A DNA stretch of 7,377 bases, taken from positions 9,549-16,925 of the forward strand of contig DGZL01000041.1 of the NCBI GenBank assembly GCA_002398515.1, in the 5' to 3' direction. Below are positions 1 through 5,226 of the stretch, piece by piece; position 1 is the first letter of the stretch, and the number at the start of each line of letters is the position of its first letter. The DNA comes from Firmicutes bacterium UBA4981 (GTDB lineage: Bacteria; Bacillota; SHA-98; UBA4971). Under the pieces are notes generated by a model. That model ran no database searches, was not told the origin of the DNA, and saw nothing but the letters and a program-made list of their open reading frames with translations. The translations under genes were made by a program, and so were the position numbers.

Positions 1-86
1 CGCAGGCTCTCCCGCGCGGTGCTCGGTGCTCTCCGTACCTACCTTGTGGATTCGGAGAATCAACCGCAAATTCTCATTTTGCTGCA

Positions 87-650
87 TGGTTTTCCACCAC
101 CTTCTGCGGAGCAATAGTTTGCGTGGTCGAAAAACAACTCCCGTCAGGCTCTTTAGTGGTTGATTATCAACCACCTCTTTCAGCGTAATTGCCTGGATGG
201 TCGAGAATAGACCACCTGAGGACTTGTCAATGGTAGATTTTCTACCACCTCTTTCGGAGCGAGAGTTTGCGTGGTCGAAAATCGGCCATCCCCAGGCTTA
301 TTGGTGGTAGATTACCAACCACGATCATGCCTCAAGTAGGTCGAATATAGAACACCTCATCACAGAGAATCTCGTCGCTTGTGGAGTGTGGATAGGAAAT
401 CGCCCACATTTTTTGAAAAGGTGGGCGAAGAACTGCCACCTTTTCCAAAAAAGTGGTAGAAAAGCTACCATCTGAGTCTCAAAAAGCTATCAAAACCCCT
501 CTTTAGCTCAAAAGTGTGGTCGAAAAACAACCACTATTGCCGTTGGGGGTGGTCGAAGACCGACCACTTATCCGTTTTTTGCCGCGAAAATCGAAAAATG
601 TGGTAGAATTTGAACCAGCGTTTTGAAAAATGTGGTCGAAAATCGACCAT
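87..650. repeat. Array of about 15 short palindromes, TGGTnGA-AAA-TCnACCA type
   Basis: About fifteen inverted repeats of 13-20 bp share the form GTGG(T)nGA-AT-rich centre-TCn(A)CCAC. The clearest are 156-174, 231-247, 549-567 and 633-649. Others, less perfect, lie near 87-99, 123-141, 198-214, 272-288, 304-322, 338-357, 388-407, 421-439, 453-471, 516-534 and 600-618. The arms vary together: TGGTCGA pairs with TCGACCA, TGGTTGA with TCAACCA, TGGTAGA with TCTACCA. Linkers are 13-40 bp and partly conserved. No open reading frame crosses the array. Each unit could fold as a 6-8 bp hairpin with a 3-5 nt loop in single-stranded DNA or RNA, or serve as a two-fold-symmetric site for a dimeric protein. 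I do not recognise the family, and the function is unknown. Confidence 0.85.
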
Positions 651-657
651 GTTCATG

Positions 658-933
658 TTAACCGGCGTGATCCTATGCAGGGTCGCCTACTGTTGAGACC
701 ATCCGGCGACTGTTAGCCCGCTTCTCCTTAACTCATCCACAACGCTTTTCCATTTCTCCTTTGGGTTCGCTGTCTGCCATGCAGGAATCCCCCCTGAATC
801 CATGTTTCCTATGGGGATTATCGCGCCTTAACCGGCGTAATCCCAACAAGTAGGGGCTACTCGACTAGCCCCCAAGTGGGGACTATTTGATGTGGCTCCT
901 TAGTCGGCTCAAGGCTGATCTTAACGGTGATCT
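658..933 (+). repeat. Dispersed direct repeat TTAACCGGCGTRATCC
   Basis: A 16-bp sequence occurs at 658-673 and 828-843 with one difference (TTAACCGGCGTGATCC and TTAACCGGCGTAATCC). A shorter relative, TTAACGGTGATC, lies at 921-932. The first copy begins only 8 bp after the last palindrome of the upstream array. Between the copies, GTCGCC (682-687) and GGCGAC (705-710) form a perfect 6-bp hairpin stem. There is no coding potential here. It may be decayed mobile or duplicated non-coding DNA; no function is assigned. Confidence 0.5.
846..890 (+). other. Two mutually exclusive hairpins in non-coding DNA
   Basis: GGGGCTA (853-859) pairs perfectly with TAGCCCC (866-872) around a 6-nt loop. The CCCC at 870-873 could instead pair with GGGG at 878-881, across the loop AAGT. 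Only one of the two can form at once, which is the geometry of an attenuator-like switch. The segment is also an imperfect direct duplication, CAAGTAGGGGCTACTCGA against CAAGTGGGGACTATTTGA, so the alternative pairing may simply be a by-product of the duplication. No T-tract follows either hairpin. Confidence 0.35.
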
Positions 934-977
934 GCACTGTTTACCTTCTCTCAGAGATCCTCTGGCTTGCGATATAC

Positions 978-1077
978 TGCCTGATTACGAAAAGAGGCAC
1001 GCCGCCTACGGTGGCAACAAAATAGCTGCTTGTCCGCAGGGTAGGAGATTGGGTTGTTAAGTGTTTGAACTCCTGCC
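978..1077 (+). ncRNA. Possible structured RNA of unknown family
   Basis: Three stems follow each other on the + strand. TGCC (978-981) pairs with GGCA (996-999). GCCGCC (1001-1006) pairs with GGTGGC (1010-1015) across a 3-nt loop, with one G-T wobble. GGTAGGAG (1040-1047) pairs with CTCCTGCC (1070-1077), also with one wobble. A TATACT sequence at 973-978 resembles a -10 box, but no good -35 box lies 17 bp upstream. I compared it by eye with the hallmarks of 6S, tmRNA, RNase P, SRP, T-box and cyclic-di-GMP riboswitch RNAs and found no match. It could be chance folding of non-coding DNA. Confidence 0.25.
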
Positions 1078-1190
1078 TAAGTATCCTTGATTCATGACCG
1101 CTTGCATCCCGCGAAGTCTCCCAGGAAGCACGCCTTGTATCCCCATAGCTAAAGCAGGGGCTTTACGGTGCATATGTGTAAACCAAATCC

Positions 1191-1291
1191 ATTGTGGGTA
1201 TATTATGGAAAGACCGAAGTTCCGTCTTCTGAAGAAGGAAGAAAGGATCTATGTGCAGAATAAACAACAGGTATCGCCATAAACCCACAAT
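1191..1291. repeat. Inverted repeat closing a 101-bp non-coding segment
   Basis: ATTGTGGGT (1191-1199) is the exact reverse complement of ACCCACAAT (1283-1291). The arms extend inward as TATGG (1204-1208) against CCATA (1277-1281) after a small offset. Inside, AAGAC (1210-1214) pairs with GTCTT. It could be a long-stemmed RNA or the remnant of a small inverted-repeat element. The short reading frame across it (1094-1282) has no recognisable content and no good ribosome site. Confidence 0.4.
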
Positions 1292-1343
1292 ATTCGTAAG
1301 AGCCAGTGGCCCGGTGGCGTTCTATTAAAGGGAGATGATATGC

Positions 1344-1372
1344 GCCCCTCCTCAAGAAGGGGCTTATTCCTT
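1344..1372 (+). terminator. Terminator-like hairpin
   Basis: GCCCCT (1344-1349) pairs with AGGGGC (1358-1363) around an 8-nt loop, followed by the moderately T-rich TTATTCCTTT. This is a plausible intrinsic terminator for any transcript of the upstream non-coding region. It sits immediately before the 22-bp tandem repeat that leads into the carboxypeptidase gene. The T-tract is interrupted, so termination may be weak. Confidence 0.5.
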
Positions 1373-1373
1373 T

Positions 1374-1516
1374 GATGGGACGGTCTAATTCTGTGGACGG
1401 GATGTAGACAGGGCGGTCGCAGACCTACGATAAGACAATCTGGTTCTTTTGATAAGACAGTCCAGTTATTCTAGTAGAACGGCCTAATTGCTTTGACAAG
1501 ACGGTCTAATGCTTTC
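1374..1516 (+). repeat. 22-bp tandem repeat ahead of the carboxypeptidase gene
   Basis: Units begin at 1374, 1407, 1429, 1451, 1473 and 1495, with an extra 11-bp half unit at 1396-1406. The four units from 1429 are exactly 22 bp apart. The approximate consensus is GATAAGACGGTCTAATTCTTT, and copies differ at several positions. Several units contain a TTGATA or TTGACA string (for example 1449-1454 and 1493-1498) that resembles a -35 box, but none has a good -10 at the usual distance. The array ends 16 bp before the chosen start codon, so it forms the promoter and leader region of the gene. Twenty-two bp is about two helical turns, which suits an iterated protein-binding site, though simple slippage expansion is equally possible. 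Confidence 0.7.
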
Positions 1517-1525
1517 GAGAGGTGG
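1517..1525 (+). promoter_or_regulatory. Ribosome binding site for the carboxypeptidase gene
   Basis: GAGAGGTGG ends 7 bases before the ATG at 1533 and decides the start. An in-frame ATG at 1509 lies inside the last tandem repeat, with no ribosome site ahead of it, and would put this Shine-Dalgarno sequence inside the gene. Confidence 0.75.
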
Positions 1526-1532
1526 TTATTGT

Positions 1533-2789
1533 ATGTGGCCCGGCAGGGTAAATAGGATTCAGCAACTTTTTCGTTCCCGAGTTTTACGATCCCGACTATG
1601 GTCCGGAATATGTCTTTGTGTAATAGCTGCGCTAATGGCAAGTCTGTCTCCGCTGTCGCAAGCAGCTGCGCCGGAGCTGAAGGCGAAATCTGCGATACTC
1701 ATTGATGCTGAGACAGGACAGGTGCTGTACGAGAAAGATCCCGATGTGCGATTGGCGCCTGCCAGTGTCACGAAAGTCATGACAATGCTTTTGGCTATGG
1801 AAGCTGCTGACACTGGGAAGGTCAGCTATGACGATATGGTAGTCACAAGTACCGCTGCCAGCGAGATCGGAGGCTCGCAGATTTGGCTCATGGAAGGCGA
1901 AGAAATGAAATTCGAAGACATGCTGAAGGCGGTCGCCATTGTCTCCGCCAATGATGCTGCTTTCGCCTTGTCCGAGCATATTGCAGGTACTGAACCGGAC
2001 TTTGTCAGGTTAATGAATGAAAAAGCAAAAGAGCTGGACATGAAGAACACACATTTTCAAAACTCCGACGGCCTCCCCGCTTCAGATCATTACAGTTCAG
2101 CTCGGGATATTGCCATCATGTCAAGGGAGCTTATTACGAAACATCCGAAAATCCTTGAATGGACCAGCACCTGGACAGACTGGCTCCAGCGTCTGCATCC
2201 AAGGGCGAAGCAGAAGGAGTCTTTTCTCAGAAACACGAACGAGTTGGTGATAAAGTATCCCGGGGCTGACGGCCTGAAGACAGGCATGACCAATGAGGCG
2301 GGTTTTTGCCTTTCTGCCACAGCCAAGAAAAACGACACTCGTCTCATTGGTGTAGTCATGGCGCTTTCTTCAAATGATGAGCGTCTGGATGATACGATAA
2401 AGCTACTCAATTACGGATTCCGCGAGTTTGATCGCGTAGTTCTGGCAGCTCATGGAGAGAGCGTCGGCTCTGTCAGGATTCCCAACGGACGTCAGGAAAT
2501 GGTTGTTGCAGGTGTTGACAAGGACTATACAGTGCTTGTGGATAAAGGCAAGATGGATTTGATAACGACGGAATTCGTCCCTGATGAGCGCAAAGCCCCA
2601 ATCAGTAAAGGCGACAGAGTCGGTCAGGTTATAGTATCCCTTGACAATAAGGAAATCGCACGAGTCAATGTGGTATCTACCGAAGATGTTCCAAGAGCGG
2701 GCTTCTTCACAGTGCTATCAAGAGGGATCCGTGACTTCTTCCGGGGCCTGTTCCGACGCGCAATTCCTCAGCATGAAATCTCGCTCTAG
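1533..2789 (+). CDS. Serine-type D-Ala-D-Ala carboxypeptidase (DacF/PBP5-like)
   Basis: A 418-residue low-molecular-mass penicillin-binding protein (peptidase family S11), which removes the terminal D-Ala from peptidoglycan pentapeptides outside the membrane. A basic N-terminus and hydrophobic segment (about 24-42) form a signal peptide, with likely cleavage after QAAA at about residue 46. The active-site motifs are all present: SVTK with nucleophile Ser78 and Lys81, SAN at 138-140, and KTG at 249-251. A PBP5-type C-terminal beta domain follows (about 295-385). The last 25 residues, with GIRDFFRGLFRR, look like an amphipathic membrane anchor. The length is normal for the family. The upstream leader is a 22-bp tandem repeat, and the stop codon lies inside another short repeat. 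In spore formers such enzymes (DacF, DacB) also adjust spore cortex cross-linking, but which paralogue this is cannot be told here, so no symbol is given. Confidence 0.93.
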   Translation: MWPGRVNRIQQLFRSRVLRSRLWSGICLCVIAALMASLSPLSQAAAPELKAKSAILIDAETGQVLYEKDPDVRLAPASVTKVMTMLLAMEAADTGKVSYDDMVVTSTAASEIGGSQIWLMEGEEMKFEDMLKAVAIVSANDAAFALSEHIAGTEPDFVRLMNEKAKELDMKNTHFQNSDGLPASDHYSSARDIAIMSRELITKHPKILEWTSTWTDWLQRLHPRAKQKESFLRNTNELVIKYPGADGLKTGMTNEAGFCLSATAKKNDTRLIGVVMALSSNDERLDDTIKLLNYGFREFDRVVLAAHGESVGSVRIPNGRQEMVVAGVDKDYTVLVDKGKMDLITTEFVPDERKAPISKGDRVGQVIVSLDNKEIARVNVVSTEDVPRAGFFTVLSRGIRDFFRGLFRRAIPQHEISL

Positions 2790-2850
2790 GATTTCGCTTA
2801 GGCATCTTGCTCTGGGATTTGGCTCCAGGGATTTCACTCCAGGGATCATC
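2783..2850 (+). repeat. 13-15-bp tandem repeat over the carboxypeptidase stop codon
   Basis: Five imperfect units of the type GCTCTGGGATTTG start at 2783, 2796, 2809, 2822 and about 2837. The TAG stop of the upstream gene (2787-2789) is in the first unit. No terminator hairpin is formed. It is the first of three unrelated short repeat families filling the gap to ispE. Confidence 0.6.
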
Positions 2851-2886
2851 AAAATGGGTAATGGACACATAGCGTACAGTTAGCCA

Positions 2887-2985
2887 AAGGTAACGGACAA
2901 GCAACGCAGGGGGCAACCAAAGGTAACCACAGGCAACGCACAGGTGACCACCTGTAACGCACAGGCAATGGACAGGTGACTGGCA
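2887..2985 (+). repeat. 10-12-bp degenerate tandem repeat GGYAACSSACA
   Basis: Roughly nine units of the type GGCAACGCACA or GGTAACCACA follow one another with little or no spacing. Within them ACAGGT (2940-2945) and ACCTGT (2950-2955) form a perfect 6-bp inverted repeat with a 4-nt loop. The segment is non-coding: an in-frame GTG at 2976 lies in it but is unlikely to be the ispE start. Such short purine-rich tandem units suggest replication slippage. Confidence 0.6.
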
Positions 2986-3036
2986 ATCGTGGGAGACAAA
3001 GAATCGCGGGAGATTCGATAATCGTGGGAGACATGG
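2985..3036 (+). repeat. 17-18-bp triplicated repeat carrying the ispE start region
   Basis: Three units, AATCGTGGGAGACAAAG (2985-3001), AATCGCGGGAGATTCGAT (3002-3019) and AATCGTGGGAGACATGG (3020-3036), lie end to end. Each holds a GGGAG that can act as a Shine-Dalgarno sequence. In the third unit the two bases after GGGAG are followed by the ATG at 3033. The GGGAG of the second unit lies 11 bases before an in-frame GTG at 3024. Translation of ispE thus starts from within the repeat. Confidence 0.65.
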
Positions 3037-4193
3037 TCTTACAGGCACGGGCAAAACTTAACCTGACCCTCAAAATCCTGGGACGGCGTCCCGACGGATA
3101 CCACGACATCGAGTCAGTGGTGCAGTCGGTCGATCTTTGCGACCGAATAACTCTTCGGACTTGCTCTCCTGTTTACGCCGGGAGAAGTGGCCAGGAGATT
3201 GATATCAAGGTTACCTGTAACGATGCAAGTATTCCAACCGGTCGCGGCAATTTGGCGGTGGAAGCAGCCCTTGCTCTGGCCAACTTCGTCGGCCTAAGAG
3301 CTTCCGTAGAAAGCGACGCCGGCCCGCGAGCTTCTGTAGAAACAGACGCCTGCCCGCGAGCTTCCGTGGAAATGGACATGGAAAAAAGAATACCTGTAGC
3401 TGCAGGCTTAGGAGGCGGAAGCGCTGATGCAGCAGCAGTCCTTATAGGACTTAATCACCTGTGGAAACTGGGCTTGGGCAAAAGAGAGTTAATGGCTGTC
3501 GGTGAGAGTCTCGGCGCAGATATCCCTTTTTGCGTCACAGGTGGGACAGGGATTATTCGGGGGAAAGGTGAACGAATAGAATTGCTGCCGACGCCTGACG
3601 ACTTGTGGTTTGTTGTTGTGACATTACCGGATAGAATAAGCGCTGCCCAGGCTTACACCAGATTTGATCAGCTCACTGAGACTGCCGGTGCCTATGATGC
3701 TGACTCCTGTGACACCTCTGTCGATGTAATTGATGTTACTTCAAGAATGGTCCGGGCTGTCAGAGCAGGCAAAGTTCAGGATATTGCCAATGGGCTCACC
3801 AATGACCTGGAATGCCCTGCAGTATCAATCGTGCCTCAAATTGCCCGGGCGAAAGAGGCGCTACTTGCTGCCGGGGCAGTTGGAGTCGGGATGTCAGGGA
3901 GTGGCCCTACAGTATTCGGTATTGCTGATAGCAGGGAAAAAGCAGAAGCAATCTGTGACACATTGAAACCGACATCATCCGGTGGGGCGCTGGAACAGGT
4001 ATCGTCCTATGATGTACCGAAATTGTCATTGTCCGGCGGTACGCCAAAACAGGTATCATCAGCCTGCGCGAAGGAGCAGGCGTCATCGGGCGACACTTTT
4101 GCCATTGGAGCGTTCAAAGAGGTATTTGTGTGTAAAGCGGTTTCACAAGGAGTTGCTTATGCACGGGTGCCAGATGCCGGTGCAGGGCACTAA
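3033..4193 (+). CDS. ispE: 4-diphosphocytidyl-2-C-methyl-D-erythritol kinase
   Basis: A cytoplasmic GHMP-family kinase of the non-mevalonate isoprenoid pathway, phosphorylating 4-diphosphocytidyl-methylerythritol with ATP. The N-terminal ARAKLNLTL carries the conserved Lys8 and is followed by GRRPDGYHDI. The ATP-binding glycine-rich motif PVAAGLGGGSADAA is at 121-134, the catalytic Asp163 is in GADIPFC, and the C-terminal MSGSGPTVF is at 287-295. With 386 residues it is about 80-100 longer than usual. The extra length comes partly from a three-fold RASVExDAxP repeat at 89-118, just before the ATP motif, and from Ser/Gly-rich repeats at about 314-356. The catalytic motifs are intact, so it is probably active. 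ATG 3033 fits the family N-terminus, but its GGGAG is only 2 bases away. GTG 3024 is a good alternative, adding three residues. Confidence 0.93.
   Translation: MVLQARAKLNLTLKILGRRPDGYHDIESVVQSVDLCDRITLRTCSPVYAGRSGQEIDIKVTCNDASIPTGRGNLAVEAALALANFVGLRASVESDAGPRASVETDACPRASVEMDMEKRIPVAAGLGGGSADAAAVLIGLNHLWKLGLGKRELMAVGESLGADIPFCVTGGTGIIRGKGERIELLPTPDDLWFVVVTLPDRISAAQAYTRFDQLTETAGAYDADSCDTSVDVIDVTSRMVRAVRAGKVQDIANGLTNDLECPAVSIVPQIARAKEALLAAGAVGVGMSGSGPTVFGIADSREKAEAICDTLKPTSSGGALEQVSSYDVPKLSLSGGTPKQVSSACAKEQASSGDTFAIGAFKEVFVCKAVSQGVAYARVPDAGAGH
3297..3386 (+). repeat. 30-bp in-frame tandem repeat within ispE
   Basis: Three 30-bp copies encode RASVESDAGP, RASVETDACP and RASVEMDMEK (residues 89-118). 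The third copy runs directly into KRIPVAAGLGGGS, as in normal IspE proteins, so the first two look like later duplications of the strand before the ATP loop. The copies differ at few bases, which suggests recent origin. Confidence 0.85.
3978..4094 (+). repeat. Repeated SGGxxxQVSS segment near the ispE 3' end
   Basis: SGGALEQVSS (3978-4007) and SGGTPKQVSS (4032-4061) are two copies 54 bp apart. A third, degenerate one, KEQASSGDT, follows. The segment is inserted between the helix ending AEAICDTL and the last strand FKEVFVCKAV of the kinase fold, and is low in complexity. It is probably a flexible surface loop. Confidence 0.7.
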
Positions 4194-4215
4194 CAGATGA
4201 TACGGGTGCCCAGTG

Positions 4216-4243
4216 GTCAAGCAAAGGAATCTTTGCGCTTGAC
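4216..4243. other. Inverted repeat after ispE
   Basis: GTCAAGCAAAG (4216-4226) pairs with CTTTGCGCTTGAC (4231-4243) around GAAT, with a 2-nt bulge: eleven pairs in all. There is no T-tract, so it is not a standard intrinsic terminator. It may be an operator or an RNA-stabilising hairpin in the 138-bp gap before the next gene. The TTGACA at 4239-4244 overlaps its right arm but has no good -10 at 16-18 bp. Confidence 0.45.
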
Positions 4244-4331
4244 AACTAATACATGATACTTGAGACTTATGCTAGACGGAGAAATGCAAGCCGGGTAAAC
4301 GTTCCTGGCTGCGAAGGGGAGGGCGGTAAGC

Positions 4332-5108
4332 ATGGTGGACGCAGTTGTCCTGGCCGGCGCGGCCAACGACGGGAGACTGGCTATGTGCGATGATGCGCAA
4401 TATGAAGCCCTTATTAGTATCCAAGGTAAGCCCATGCTTTCGTATGTTCTGGATACGCTCAGGAGGTATGAGGAAATTGGGAGGATAGTGCTTGTATGCC
4501 CTAAGGAGGTGTCCGAGAGCATAGGCCCCATACCCGGACTTCTTACCGTAGAGGAGCGCGGCGCGCTGCTCGAGAATTTGAGAGCAGGCCTCTCTCAATT
4601 GGATCCTGACAAACCGGCGCTTATTGTGACCGGAGATATACCCCTCCTAACTTGCGAGGCCATTGATGACCTTTTCAGACAGGCAGCGACGCGCGCTGCC
4701 GATATATACTATCCGGTGGTTCGACGAGAAGCCTGCGAATTCGAGTTTCCTGGGATAAAGCGGACATACTTAACTATCCTGGAAGGGACGCTGACCGGTG
4801 GTAATATTGCCTTAGTAAAGCCGTCCGCCCTTTTGGCTTGCGGGAGATTCTTAGAGCAAGCTATAGCTACCCGTAAGAAGCCGTGGATGATGGGGAGTGT
4901 CCTTGGGATGTGGCTAATCTTCAAGTTCCTCATACGACGTTTATCTGTGCGGGACATTGAACGCAGATTAGAAGCCCTCACCGGGGTCCAGGCTATGGGT
5001 GTGATTTCAGATTATGCGGAAATAGCATTTGATGTTGACAAGCCAAAAGACCTGGAGCTTGCGCAAGCGATAATGGGAGATCAGGGGAGCACGAACCAGG
5101 TGTGGTAA
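4332..5108 (+). CDS. MobA-like nucleotidyltransferase family protein
   Basis: A 258-residue protein with the Rossmann-like NTP-transferase fold shared by MobA, IspD and the GlmU N-terminal domain; these enzymes transfer a nucleotide to a phosphorylated acceptor. Visible parts: nucleotide loop VVLAGAANDGRL (5-16), IQGKPMLSYVL with Lys33 (30-40), VTGDIPLLT with the metal-binding Asp102 (99-107), TGGN (155-158), and AFDVDKPKDLELA (232-244), typical of the C-terminal part of the domain. The usual GGxSxRMG of MobA is replaced by AGAANDGRL, so molybdenum cofactor work is not implied. A hydrophobic/basic stretch, GSVLGMWLIFKFLIRRLS (188-205), may touch the membrane. GGGGAGG at 4316-4322 is a strong ribosome site 9 bases before ATG. 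It sits where Bacillus subtilis has purR and yabJ, between ispE and spoVG. The substrate is unknown. Confidence 0.85.
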   Translation: MVDAVVLAGAANDGRLAMCDDAQYEALISIQGKPMLSYVLDTLRRYEEIGRIVLVCPKEVSESIGPIPGLLTVEERGALLENLRAGLSQLDPDKPALIVTGDIPLLTCEAIDDLFRQAATRAADIYYPVVRREACEFEFPGIKRTYLTILEGTLTGGNIALVKPSALLACGRFLEQAIATRKKPWMMGSVLGMWLIFKFLIRRLSVRDIERRLEALTGVQAMGVISDYAEIAFDVDKPKDLELAQAIMGDQGSTNQVW

Positions 5109-5148
5109 TCTTAGGGGCTTTTGATGGTAATTTCTATATCCCATAAGA

Positions 5149-5175
5149 AGGAATTTTTGTATTTATATGGAATAT
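5149..5175 (+). promoter_or_regulatory. Sigma-H-type promoter of spoVG
   Basis: AGGAATT (5149-5155), 13 bases, then GGAATAT (5169-5175). This matches the sigma-H pattern AGGAwwT ... GAATww. As I recall it, the B. subtilis spoVG promoter is AGGATTT, 13 bases, GGAATTG, the same spacing. The surroundings are strongly AT-rich, unlike the neighbouring genes. The predicted start of transcription is near 5182. It implies the organism has Spo0H and expresses spoVG at the transition to stationary phase. Confidence 0.8.
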
Positions 5176-5193
5176 AGTCTACGCAACCCGCTT

Positions 5194-5210
5194 TTCTATT
5201 CTATATAGAA
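5194..5210 (+). promoter_or_regulatory. Small hairpin beside the spoVG ribosome site
   Basis: TTCTAT (5194-5199) can pair with ATAGAA (5205-5210) around a 5-nt loop, and TTCTATATAGAA (5199-5210) is also a perfect 12-bp palindrome. It overlaps the AGAA of the AGAAGGTGG ribosome site (5207-5215). It is AT-only apart from one G-C pair per stem and therefore weak. Confidence 0.3.
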
Positions 5211-5226
5211 GGTGGTGGCGTATGAA

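Noticed and set aside
34..49. CGTACCTACCTTGTGG resembling the right arm of the Y-shaped element (7343-7358, 14 of 16 bases)
   Set aside because: A 16-base match with two differences is expected by chance in a window this size, and the flanks do not extend it.
87..650. CRISPR array
   Set aside because: The units are palindromes of 13-20 bp that differ in sequence, and the linkers are short and partly alike, unlike 23-40-bp constant repeats with unique spacers. No cas gene is seen.
383..741. DnaA boxes suggesting a replication origin (TGTGGATAG near 387, TCATCCACA near 733)
   Set aside because: Each has a mismatch to TTATCCACA and they are only two. No dnaA, dnaN or AT-rich unwinding region is present.
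1094..1282. Possible 62-residue protein in the left non-coding region
   Set aside because: No ribosome site, no recognisable motif, unusual composition, and it crosses an inverted repeat.
1509..1532. ATG 1509 as the carboxypeptidase start
   Set aside because: It lies in the last tandem repeat, lacks a ribosome site, and would place GAGAGGTGG inside the gene.
2976..3032. GTG 2976 as the ispE start
   Set aside because: The extra residues come from the tandem repeats, have no IspE similarity, and no ribosome site precedes the GTG.
4239..4273. Promoter TTGACA ... TATGCT ahead of the nucleotidyltransferase gene
   Set aside because: The spacer is 23 bp, too long for a normal sigma-A promoter, and the other -10 candidates are poor.
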